This document shows positions 33,833 to 42,274 of a stretch of DNA of 64,000 bases, in pieces. This DNA comes from Reichenbachiella faecimaris (GTDB lineage Bacteria > Bacteroidota > Bacteroidia > Cytophagales > Cyclobacteriaceae): NCBI RefSeq assembly GCF_900176375.1, contig NZ_FWYF01000003.1, positions 310,001 through 374,000 on the forward strand, written 5' to 3'. The stretch's first letter is position 1, and the number at the start of each line of letters is the position of its first letter. A program made the position numbers and the translations under genes. The notes under the pieces are model-generated. The model ran no database searches, was not told the DNA's origin, and saw only the letters and a program-made list of their open reading frames with translations.

Positions 33833-36756
33833 AGATCACTCTACAGATATTCCTTGTACTCGTCTTTGCTGAGTCCATCTATGCGCAACAATCCATTCTT
33901 GTGGAAATTGACGATATCGTTGAACTGGAGGCGGACGCATTTCGAGGTGAACTTCACTGGCAGCAATCAAGCGATCAAATCAATTGGACTGATATCACTA
34001 ATGGAAATGTCAGTCCTTTTCAAGTCACGGTTACTGTACTTCCTGTCTTTTTTAGAGGGAAAGTGGATGAAGAAGCTTGTGATGGCTCACATTATACAGA
34101 GGTCATACAAGTCTATGGTACAGAAGACTTAGAGCTGTGGTCCGACCCAAATACATGGGGTGAGGAAGGTAAACCAGTGGCTGGGGATGAAGTTGTAATT
34201 CCAAAAGAAAAATTGATTCTATTGGATGAAAACACCCCAGAATTAGGCGGCCTGACCATAGAGGGGCTGCTCACCTTCGACCGACAAGATCTTTCTCTCA
34301 CCAGCAAATGGATTGTTGTGAATGGCATCCTGCAAGTAGGCACTTCAGATAATCCTTTCCGGCAAAAAGCTACTATCACACTAAACGATCAGGACACAGA
34401 ATCTGATATCATGGGCATGGGTACTCGTGGCATCATGGTTATGAATGGTGTTTTAGAGTTGCATGGTGCCACACCAGATGTGATATGGACAAAAATCAAT
34501 GCACATGCCGAATCTGGTGCGACTGTCCTCTCTCTGATAGAAGAGGTGGATTGGAATGTAGGAGACGAAATTGTGATTGCACCAACTGATTACTACGAAG
34601 CTGGCTTTGGTGCATCTGTGACACAGCGGGTGAGCCTCTCTGGTGTGAATGAAGATCAACTGAATCTAGCAGACCCTCTGAATGCGCATAGATGGGGGCT
34701 GTTACAATATCCCGTAGATGACGGGATGAGCCTGTCTTCAGCTGGTATGGTGAGCCCACCAGTGGCCGATACGGAAAGCACAGCTACTCCCTTGGTGCTG
34801 GATGAAAGAGCAGAAGTGGGTCATCTGACGAGAAATATTGTAATCCAATCACCAGATGACGATCGATGGCAATCAGAAGGGTTTGGTGTGCACACCATGA
34901 TCATGCCCAACGGGACAGCACATGTAGAAGGGGTAGAGTTCAAGCGAGCAGGGCAAGCTGGTCGATTAAGAAGATACCCATTTCACTGGCACATGTTGAG
35001 CTATGAGGGAACTGAGACTTTTGCAGATGCCAATGGTCAGTACTTTAATGGCAATACTATCAACTCTTCTGCCAATAGAGGTATCGTCATTCATGGAACT
35101 AATGGTGTAGAAGTAAGAGACAATATTGTCTATGACGTGCGTGGACATGGGGTATTTACAGAAGATGCCATTGAGCGAAGAAATATCATTGATGGTAATT
35201 TGGTCTTACATGTTAGAAACCCAGCTACTGGTTCACAACTGATGCAACATGAGGTCGGGAGTTTTGGTTCTTCAGGATTTTGGATAGCTAACCCCGATAA
35301 TACAGTAACCAATAATATCGCAGCGGATTGCCAAACTTTTGGTTTCTGGTTAGCCTTTCCTTTGCAGCCGTTCGGATTGGGCGCTCAGGTTCTCGCAGAC
35401 GATGGGCTATTGCTCAGACCCAATAGACTGCTATTTGGAGTTTTTGATAACAATACAGCCCATTCCAACAAGAATGATGGCTTGCATCTGGATGATCCAC
35501 AATCTGACGACGAAGGCAATACTTTTCCTCTTCAATATTGGTCCAGTACTACAGGAAGAGCGGATATCAATGATACTGAGGGCTTGAGTAGGTTTACTTT
35601 GGCGAGGTTCAAGACCTGGAAAAATATGGATAATGGCTCTTGGGATAGAGGTGTCTGGACAGATATGATTGAATTTGTATCAGCAGATAATTGCGGAAGA
35701 TTCTTTGCTGGATCTGGAGCCGAGGGTGTGATAGAAAGAGGCCTTATTGTTGGCACCAGCCTCAATTTCATGATGAACGGAACAGGCAGACCAGAGATTG
35801 CCGATTTCCAATTCAATGCCTCATCAGCACCCACTGCATTTGCTACCTATCACAGTGCCTTCAGCATGAAAAATAATATCCTGGTCAATTTTGAGGTAAC
35901 AGAACATGACAGAGCTGGCGTATTTGCTTCAGATGATTATTATCTGCGAGCAGTTGATAAAGGCATGGTAAGAAATACCAATAACCTAATGATCAATTCT
36001 CATCCTGGCGTCAAGCTTCAATCTACAGGCACCTACTTCACGCTGGCCAGTGCGCTTTGGGATCCTTATGGTTTTTGGGGGCCAGAAGAGAACTATTTTG
36101 TTTATGATGTGCCTTTTCTTACTTATGGAAAAGAGATCCATCTGGTAGAGCTGGGGACTGAGGTTGCTGGAGGAGTGAGTGTTGCAGGTCCGTTTTATGG
36201 ATTTGCAGCATTCGTTCTCCATGGTGTGGGAAATACGCCACCTCAGACTTCACCTGATGCGGATATCATGGCCTTGCACGTAGATAGGTACGAGCTAGAC
36301 GATTTAGAATTAAGTACAGTGGTAGGCACTTGGGAAGTGGATGCTGCAGAATCCAACTGGACGCTACAGCACATGCGAGATTTTGCCACTACTCCTGATG
36401 GTCTCTATGTGCTGACTTTCCCAGGAGAAGATGACCCTACAGATTTTTTGGTAGAAGTAGAAAGTATGATTGAAACTACAGATACACAGGTGATTGGGAT
36501 TCAATATGACGGAAATATAGATCCTGTCGTTTACATACAGCAAGAACGCAATCCGAACAATTTTGAAGGGTACGAACAACTGGAATCTTTGACCCAAGTT
36601 ATCGATTCAGAAGGAGAAACTTGGTGGCAGGACAAGACCAATAACAGGGTCTGGGTCAAAATACAAGGTGGTCGCTGGGAAGAAAATGAATTCGACACTG
36701 GTTTCGAGCGAGTCACCAATGAGACCATGCAGTTGAAAATTAGGCCTGCAGATTAA
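33829..36756 (+). CDS. Secreted G8-domain, parallel beta-helix protein (CEMIP/PKHD1L1-like)
   Basis: 975 residues. A signal peptide (MKITLQIFLVLVFAESIYAQ) precedes a beta-sandwich-like region. The G8 domain is at about 100-215 (LWSDPNTWGEEGKPVAGDEVVIPKEKLI as the start, GTSDNPFRQKATITLND near its end). A right-handed beta-helix follows at about 310-620, with FHWHMLS, GNTINSSANRGIVIHGTNGVEVRDNIVYDV and NTAHSNKNDGLHLDD. This order is shared with animal CEMIP/TMEM2 and PKHD1L1, which act on hyaluronan or bind polysaccharide. No T9SS tail is present at the C-terminus, unlike both neighbours. It is coupled to the mini-sorting-tail gene. Confidence 0.86.
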   Translation: MKITLQIFLVLVFAESIYAQQSILVEIDDIVELEADAFRGELHWQQSSDQINWTDITNGNVSPFQVTVTVLPVFFRGKVDEEACDGSHYTEVIQVYGTEDLELWSDPNTWGEEGKPVAGDEVVIPKEKLILLDENTPELGGLTIEGLLTFDRQDLSLTSKWIVVNGILQVGTSDNPFRQKATITLNDQDTESDIMGMGTRGIMVMNGVLELHGATPDVIWTKINAHAESGATVLSLIEEVDWNVGDEIVIAPTDYYEAGFGASVTQRVSLSGVNEDQLNLADPLNAHRWGLLQYPVDDGMSLSSAGMVSPPVADTESTATPLVLDERAEVGHLTRNIVIQSPDDDRWQSEGFGVHTMIMPNGTAHVEGVEFKRAGQAGRLRRYPFHWHMLSYEGTETFADANGQYFNGNTINSSANRGIVIHGTNGVEVRDNIVYDVRGHGVFTEDAIERRNIIDGNLVLHVRNPATGSQLMQHEVGSFGSSGFWIANPDNTVTNNIAADCQTFGFWLAFPLQPFGLGAQVLADDGLLLRPNRLLFGVFDNNTAHSNKNDGLHLDDPQSDDEGNTFPLQYWSSTTGRADINDTEGLSRFTLARFKTWKNMDNGSWDRGVWTDMIEFVSADNCGRFFAGSGAEGVIERGLIVGTSLNFMMNGTGRPEIADFQFNASSAPTAFATYHSAFSMKNNILVNFEVTEHDRAGVFASDDYYLRAVDKGMVRNTNNLMINSHPGVKLQSTGTYFTLASALWDPYGFWGPEENYFVYDVPFLTYGKEIHLVELGTEVAGGVSVAGPFYGFAAFVLHGVGNTPPQTSPDADIMALHVDRYELDDLELSTVVGTWEVDAAESNWTLQHMRDFATTPDGLYVLTFPGEDDPTDFLVEVESMIETTDTQVIGIQYDGNIDPVVYIQQERNPNNFEGYEQLESLTQVIDSEGETWWQDKTNNRVWVKIQGGRWEENEFDTGFERVTNETMQLKIRPAD

Positions 36757-36848
36757 TCACTCAATTCTAGAATTTAGATGAGACTTGACTTAGAAAAGTA
36801 ATTACTACCTGAAAAACAATCTCTAACAAAATTTAATTAATCATTCAA

Positions 36849-39800
36849 ATGAATTATCTAAAAGGAATTTTACAGATCTGTGCTTTCATTATTCTTTCCT
36901 TCATGTCTTTTTCTGCGAATGCAGATACCATACTTATGTTCGTATCACACGAGCAAACTTATTACTCCGAATACATTGTAATGAAAAAGGCACTTGAGGC
37001 AGCTGGATATACTGTAGAGGTGCGAAGCGCATCAGACTTGAACTTTTCAACCTATATGTCTCCATACAGTGATATTTCGGCGGTGGCCAATGATCTATCT
37101 GGAAGTAGTTACTCAGAGTTTCAAAATCAGTTTCTCAATCTTTTTGGAATGGAGTGGGACGAATCCTTAAATAGTATTCCGACTTCAGTATCCACAGATG
37201 GCATTTTGACAAACGTGATGAATATTGATCAATACGTTGGAATTGTTGTAGTTGGAGGGATAGGTTCTTTAGCCTATCGGGTAGACGGAACTTATTATGC
37301 TCAAGGCGAAGAAGAAAGGGAAGTATCGGCAAGCATGGTTGAGCAAACGGCAGAATATTTGAACGATTTAGCTATTGAAGCCTTATTGCAGGGTAAACCT
37401 GTAATGGCTCAGTGTCATGGGGCCAGCATCCCCGCATTTTGGAGAATACCGGATACCAGTGGTCCGGGAGAAGAGGCTTTAGGGTATAGTCTGCTGAAAG
37501 ATCAAAATTCAGCGGGCTATCCTGAGTCTGCCACTTTGGGTACGCTTCAGGCCTTGGATGTGATATATCGACCAAATGATCGAGTTACAATCTCAAATGC
37601 ACACAGCGCATTGACCACCTCTTATTCGGCCACTGCCAAGATTATAACCACAAGAGACTGGTATCCTCAAACCGTTGCTCATGCAGCAAGAACGTTTTTG
37701 AATGTTCTAGAAACTTTTCCACTGGATAGGACTAAGACATCTGAGATCAATGCCCTCGTGATTCATGGAGGAGCATTGGATCCAGAGAACTGTGGGCCTG
37801 AAAATAAGGACAATGATGTGCCCTGCAATCATGGAGGAGGTGAAAGTCTACCAGCCGACTATACTGACTTGATGAACGTGCTAAATGCGAATGAAAATAA
37901 CGATGATTTCAATTTGGTGAACGATCATTTGGATTTAAGCACTACTGAATTAGATCTTTCTAACGAAGCAGAAGTGCTGACTTATTTTGCTGATTACGAT
38001 GTGATTGTCTTTTTCAAACATTGGTCTACAGTCATTACTGATGAAATGCAGCAAGCTATTGTGACATTTGCCGATAATGGAGGAGGTGTTGTGGGATTGC
38101 ATCATGCACTTTACAATGACCAGGAGGGTAGTCAAAATAAGGATGTGCTGGTTACCCAGCTTTTTGGAGCGGAGTCATCTCCGTCAGGTTGGGCAGCTAA
38201 TTTGACTACGTTCAACATGTATGCTACCAATCATGGGCATTTTATATCAAGTTACCTCATTGAATATGATAACGTAGCTGATCATCCGACGGTCGCCTCA
38301 TGGGAATCAGATCCATTATCTGCTACTGCGAATACTTCATTTTCGACCCTGCCATTTATAAGTATGTATGATGAGCTTTATGTCAATTTCAATTACACTG
38401 GAGATATCGCATTGGGTCGTGAGATTAATGAAATAACGCCTTTGTTTTCTAATGATGCCCTTCCTCCTAATGCTAGTTTAACACAAACTCGACAAACCGG
38501 ATTTACAAGGCTTGTGGATTTGGATGGAGATGGAAAAATTGGAAAAGTGGCTTATATGGCCCCAGGAGAACGGACGATAAATGTAGATGCAGCCAGTACT
38601 TATGGTCAAATGATAAGAAATGCTGTGGTCTGGTCAGCTCCGGAGGCTGAAAAATGGGAGCAGACTATTGAGGTAGCCAGTATCAGTGATAAATTGATAA
38701 CGGATGATCCATTTGAAATTTCCGCAAGTGTATCTAGTGAATTAACATTGGCCTACGAAGTAATTTATGGCCCTGCAACCAATGAGGGCAATCTAGTGAC
38801 TCTGACTGGAGTGGCAGGTGAAGTGGAGATTGAAATATCGCAAGAAGGGAATGGGGATTATCTGGCTGCTACAGAGACCATTAGTTTTGTTGTGTACGAT
38901 CCGTCCAAACTTGATCAAGAGATAACATTCCTAGCAGTTGAAGATCAAATATTTGGTAATGAACCCATCAATTTATCAGCCACCTCCACATCAGAATTGG
39001 AAGTCAGTTTTGAATATGTCAGTGGGCCAGGTACGCTAGATGGATCAGTACTTACCATCACAGGAGCGGGCGCCATAGTTGTGGAGGCCAGTCAATCAGG
39101 AAATGATGACTATAATCCAGCAGATACTGAAGAGCAAACTATAATAGTATCCAAGGCTAATCAAGAAATTACATTTACTGAAATTGAGGATCAAACTTAT
39201 GGAGCTAGCTCGATAGAACTATCAGCTACGTCCACATCAGAATTGGAAGTCAGTTTTGAATATGTCAATGGACCAGGTACCCTTGATGGATCAGTACTTA
39301 CCATCACTGGAGCAGGCACCATAGTTGTGCAGGCCAGCCAATCAGGAGATGATAATTACAACCCAGCAGATACTGAAGAGCAAACTATAACAGTATCCAA
39401 GGCTAATCAAACCATTGAATTCTCTCCGCTGGAAGATGTACCTATGACTGCTGATCCAATCACTTTGGAGGCCAAGACAAGTACAGGCCTTGAAGTTATA
39501 TTTTCAGTGGATGGCCCCGCAAATCTGTCAGGCATAGAATTGATATTGGACAGGATACCTGGCACGGTGACAGTGACGGCTTCACAGGGCGGAAACGAAA
39601 ACTTTCATGGTGTATCAGTTCAACAATCATTTGAATCTATGTATGTATTGAGTGCTGATCCAATGACACAGTGTTGGAATATTTATCCTAATCCTGTGCA
39701 AAACCAGCTTCAGATCAGACGTGAATATGGCCAATCTGCTCATATTGAAATTTATCAAGTGAATGGAGCACTTTCGCTAGCTGAAAAAATTAACGGAGAA

Positions 39801-39899
39801 GGAACAGTAGATGTCCACTCATTGCCTAATGGGATCTATTTTCTAAGGATAATTGAAGAAAAAACGGTCACAACAACGAAAATCCTTATATCAAGGTGA
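36849..39899 (+). CDS. Secreted DJ-1-like + ThuA-like + Ig-repeat protein with T9SS tail
   Basis: 1016 residues. Signal peptide 1-26. Residues about 27-280 look like a DJ-1/PfpI-type domain with a nucleophile elbow at C189 (VMAQCHGAS) and VVVGGIGS upstream. Residues 300-595 form a ThuA-like domain (ALVIHGGA, DVIVFFKHWSTVI, GGGVVGLHHALYND). Four Ig-like repeats follow at 605-930; repeats 2 and 3 (690-771 and 772-853) are nearly identical. A type A T9SS sorting tail is at 942-1016 (CWNIYPNPVQNQLQI, LPNGIYFLRII). It is predicted to be exported to the surface or medium. ThuA relatives process sugars; the pairing with a DJ-1-like domain is unusual. Confidence 0.83.
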   Translation: MNYLKGILQICAFIILSFMSFSANADTILMFVSHEQTYYSEYIVMKKALEAAGYTVEVRSASDLNFSTYMSPYSDISAVANDLSGSSYSEFQNQFLNLFGMEWDESLNSIPTSVSTDGILTNVMNIDQYVGIVVVGGIGSLAYRVDGTYYAQGEEEREVSASMVEQTAEYLNDLAIEALLQGKPVMAQCHGASIPAFWRIPDTSGPGEEALGYSLLKDQNSAGYPESATLGTLQALDVIYRPNDRVTISNAHSALTTSYSATAKIITTRDWYPQTVAHAARTFLNVLETFPLDRTKTSEINALVIHGGALDPENCGPENKDNDVPCNHGGGESLPADYTDLMNVLNANENNDDFNLVNDHLDLSTTELDLSNEAEVLTYFADYDVIVFFKHWSTVITDEMQQAIVTFADNGGGVVGLHHALYNDQEGSQNKDVLVTQLFGAESSPSGWAANLTTFNMYATNHGHFISSYLIEYDNVADHPTVASWESDPLSATANTSFSTLPFISMYDELYVNFNYTGDIALGREINEITPLFSNDALPPNASLTQTRQTGFTRLVDLDGDGKIGKVAYMAPGERTINVDAASTYGQMIRNAVVWSAPEAEKWEQTIEVASISDKLITDDPFEISASVSSELTLAYEVIYGPATNEGNLVTLTGVAGEVEIEISQEGNGDYLAATETISFVVYDPSKLDQEITFLAVEDQIFGNEPINLSATSTSELEVSFEYVSGPGTLDGSVLTITGAGAIVVEASQSGNDDYNPADTEEQTIIVSKANQEITFTEIEDQTYGASSIELSATSTSELEVSFEYVNGPGTLDGSVLTITGAGTIVVQASQSGDDNYNPADTEEQTITVSKANQTIEFSPLEDVPMTADPITLEAKTSTGLEVIFSVDGPANLSGIELILDRIPGTVTVTASQGGNENFHGVSVQQSFESMYVLSADPMTQCWNIYPNPVQNQLQIRREYGQSAHIEIYQVNGALSLAEKINGEGTVDVHSLPNGIYFLRIIEEKTVTTTKILISR
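38916..39407 (+). repeat. Two 246-bp tandem coding repeats
   Basis: Units 38916-39161 and 39162-39407 each encode one Ig-like domain of 82 residues, highly similar at the DNA level. Both carry blocks such as gaattggaagtcagttttga. Flanking units are diverged. The pattern points to a recent duplication. Confidence 0.85.
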
Positions 39900-39933
39900 T
39901 CTGTGGTTATCGTTACTACTGATTGAAGAAAGG

Positions 39934-39956
39934 AGCGGCTGATGCCGCTTTTTTTA
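39934..39956 (+). terminator. Intrinsic terminator after the secreted locus
   Basis: Stem agcggc (39934-39939), loop tgat, stem gccgct (39944-39949), then a T-run. It ends the transcript of the 1016-residue protein gene. Confidence 0.85.
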
Positions 39957-40074
39957 TGATTGAATTTTGAGTTTGAATATTGAGTAATACTCAGTTCAAT
40001 TGGTTTTCAAATCATGGTATTATGTTTTCTGAATGCCTAATTTAGCGAGATCATTAAATTTAGACCATTACCCA

Positions 40075-41538
40075 ATGAGCAACGAAGTAAGAAATCTTGA
40101 ACCCAATGACATGTGGAACTGCTTTGCCGATCTGAACGCAGTACCTAGACCTTCCAAAAAAGAAGAGCGCGTCATCGCGTTTGTGAAGAAATTTGGCGAA
40201 AGCCTCAACTTGGATACCTATGTGGATGAAGTAGGTAATATCATCATCAAAAAGCCCGCTACACCCGGCATGGAAAACCGTAAGACGGTATGCATTCAAA
40301 GTCACATTGATATGGTGCATCAGAAGAATGCTGATACCGTTTTTGACTTTGATACCCAAGGCATTGAGATGTTTGTAGAAGGGGACTGGGTAAAGGCCAA
40401 AGGCACCACACTGGGTGCTGACAATGGGATTGGTGCAGCTTCAATTATGGCATTATTAGCTTCCAAAGATATTGCTCATCCAGCGATTGAGGGATTATTT
40501 ACCATAGATGAAGAAACAGGAATGACAGGTGCTATGGGTTTGAAAGGTGGTTTGCTAGATGCAGAAATCATGCTCAATCTGGATACAGAGGACGATCACG
40601 AATTGACGATTGGCTGTGCAGGTGGTGTAGATGTAACGGGCGAGGGTTCTTATGCTGAAGAATCTGTTTCTGGGGATCGAATGGGACTTGAACTGAAAAT
40701 GAGAGGGCTTTCAGGTGGCCACTCAGGGATGCAGATTCATGAAGGGCTGGGTAATGCCAATAAACTGATGAATCGTTTGCTTTATGCGTTGGACTCAGAA
40801 TTTGACATTCGAATAGCCAGTATAGATGGAGGAGGATTAAGAAATGCGATCCCTAGAGAGTCAGTGGCTGTGCTTTCTGTTTTAAAATCGGAAAGAGAAG
40901 AATTAGAAAATGAGGTCATTGGTTTGGCCGAAATGATGATCGAAGAGCATGATACTACTGATCCAGAAATGGAAGTGGATATCAGTGAAGTAAATGCGCC
41001 CACTCAAGTCATAGCCAAAGATTTTCAACGGAAATTATTACGAGCAGTCTATGCCTTGCCCAATGGGATTTATCGCATGAGTCCAGATATGGCAGGCTTG
41101 GTTCAGACTTCCAATAATGTGGCACGAGTTTCAGTTGCAGGTGGGAAATACAGCATCCAGTGTTTGACCAGAAGTTCTGTAGACACGGAAAAAGTGGATT
41201 TGGCTTTGAACATTCAGGCGATCTTCGAATTATTAGGGGCAGAGTCAACCATGGATGGAGACTACCCAGGCTGGACACCAAAACCTGACGCGGATATAGT
41301 GAAATTAATGGATGAGTTGTACCAAAAAACATTTGGGCATAAGGCAGATGTAAGTGCCTGTCATGCAGGATTGGAATGCGGGATTCTTGGGACTAACTAT
41401 CCTGATATGGAAATGATCAGTTTCGGGCCTAATATCCGAGGGGCTCACTCGCCAGATGAAAGAGTTCAGATCAGTTCAGTGCAAAAATATTGGCCGTTCT
41501 TGTTGGAGACACTGAAGCATATTCCGGAAAGGAAGTAA
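40075..41538 (+). CDS. pepD: Aminoacyl-histidine dipeptidase (M20C)
   Basis: 487 residues from the ATG at 40075 (MSNEVRNLEPNDMWNCFADL). A longer frame from 40033 is less likely. It has IQSHIDMVHQKN, LGADNGIGAASIMALL, DEETGMTGAMGL, LNLDTEDDHEL, GLSGGHSGMQIHEG and CHAGLECGIL: the full M20C metal-site set. It cleaves beta-Ala-His, Xaa-His and related dipeptides using two zinc ions. Cytosolic. Confidence 0.95.
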   Translation: MSNEVRNLEPNDMWNCFADLNAVPRPSKKEERVIAFVKKFGESLNLDTYVDEVGNIIIKKPATPGMENRKTVCIQSHIDMVHQKNADTVFDFDTQGIEMFVEGDWVKAKGTTLGADNGIGAASIMALLASKDIAHPAIEGLFTIDEETGMTGAMGLKGGLLDAEIMLNLDTEDDHELTIGCAGGVDVTGEGSYAEESVSGDRMGLELKMRGLSGGHSGMQIHEGLGNANKLMNRLLYALDSEFDIRIASIDGGGLRNAIPRESVAVLSVLKSEREELENEVIGLAEMMIEEHDTTDPEMEVDISEVNAPTQVIAKDFQRKLLRAVYALPNGIYRMSPDMAGLVQTSNNVARVSVAGGKYSIQCLTRSSVDTEKVDLALNIQAIFELLGAESTMDGDYPGWTPKPDADIVKLMDELYQKTFGHKADVSACHAGLECGILGTNYPDMEMISFGPNIRGAHSPDERVQISSVQKYWPFLLETLKHIPERK

Positions 41539-41550
41539 TGATCGATTATC

Positions 41551-41625
41551 CGTCATTGCCCGGCGGTAGTCCGGGCAATCTGTATCCTCTACTAGCGGAT
41601 CACCCGAATAAATCGGGTGATGACG
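41551..41625. repeat. Composite palindromic element (REP/MITE-like)
   Basis: Outer inverted ends cgtcat (41551-41556) and atgacg (41620-41625) enclose two hairpins. Hairpin 1: attgcccgg/ccgggcaat (41555-41563 and 41571-41579). Hairpin 2: tcacccga/tcgggtga (41600-41607 and 41613-41620). It is more GC-rich than its surroundings. Confidence 0.55.
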
Positions 41626-41704
41626 TTATGATTCAGTATGAACTTTCTCAACACCCTTCCTGTTAAACACTTTGACTATTTTAGAGTGAACAAAAGATTA
41701 TCCT

Positions 41705-42274
41705 ATGGAGCCATTTGAGTACGTCGTTGTTTTAATATCATTGATTCTGGGTTTAGGAGTTGCCCAATTATTGAATGGGGTAGCAGATATGCTGGCTCAG
41801 TTTAAAAAGACCAAATTTAGTGTTGCTCATAGCATTTTTATAGTAGTGCTTTTTCTGGTTTTCTTTCAGGAATGGTGGTACACTTATCAGTATTCGAAAC
41901 AAATTGATCAATGGACTGAACCAATTGTATTGGCTTTAATGAGCTTTCCAATTGTATTGTTCTTGCTAGCAAGGTTTATGTTCCCCACTGGTTCTCGAAG
42001 TCAGGAGACGGATCTAAATGCCTATTTTTGTGAAAACTGGAGGTGGCTCTATGGTATTTTCTCTTTTACTATATTGATCAGCATTATTCAAAACATCACG
42101 ATTTCAGACTATTCGTTCGTGGAGCAAATTCCTCTCATGCTTTATTTTATGTGGTATGTGGTCTTTATATCTCTAAATGTGCAGAATCAGAAGTACCACA
42201 ATGCTTTTCAAATCGCACAACTCTTGTTGTGGATTTATTTCTTTGCAGGAGTAGATAATGGGATGTTGAATTAG
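41705..42274 (+). CDS. Multi-TM hypothetical membrane protein
   Basis: 189 residues with about six hydrophobic segments: near 5-30, 43-60, 75-95, 112-130, 140-160 and 168-185. A start FEYVVVLISLILGLGVAQLLNG and NWRWLYGIFSFTILIS inside are visible. No family name recognised, though the N-terminal signature is seen in other bacterial membrane proteins of unknown role. It overlaps the convergent helicase gene by 4 bp. Confidence 0.7.
   Translation: MEPFEYVVVLISLILGLGVAQLLNGVADMLAQFKKTKFSVAHSIFIVVLFLVFFQEWWYTYQYSKQIDQWTEPIVLALMSFPIVLFLLARFMFPTGSRSQETDLNAYFCENWRWLYGIFSFTILISIIQNITISDYSFVEQIPLMLYFMWYVVFISLNVQNQKYHNAFQIAQLLLWIYFFAGVDNGMLN

Noticed and set aside
38916-39407. Direct repeats that could suggest a CRISPR array
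   Set aside because: The units are 246 bp, in frame, and encode Ig-like domains, with no spacers or cas genes.
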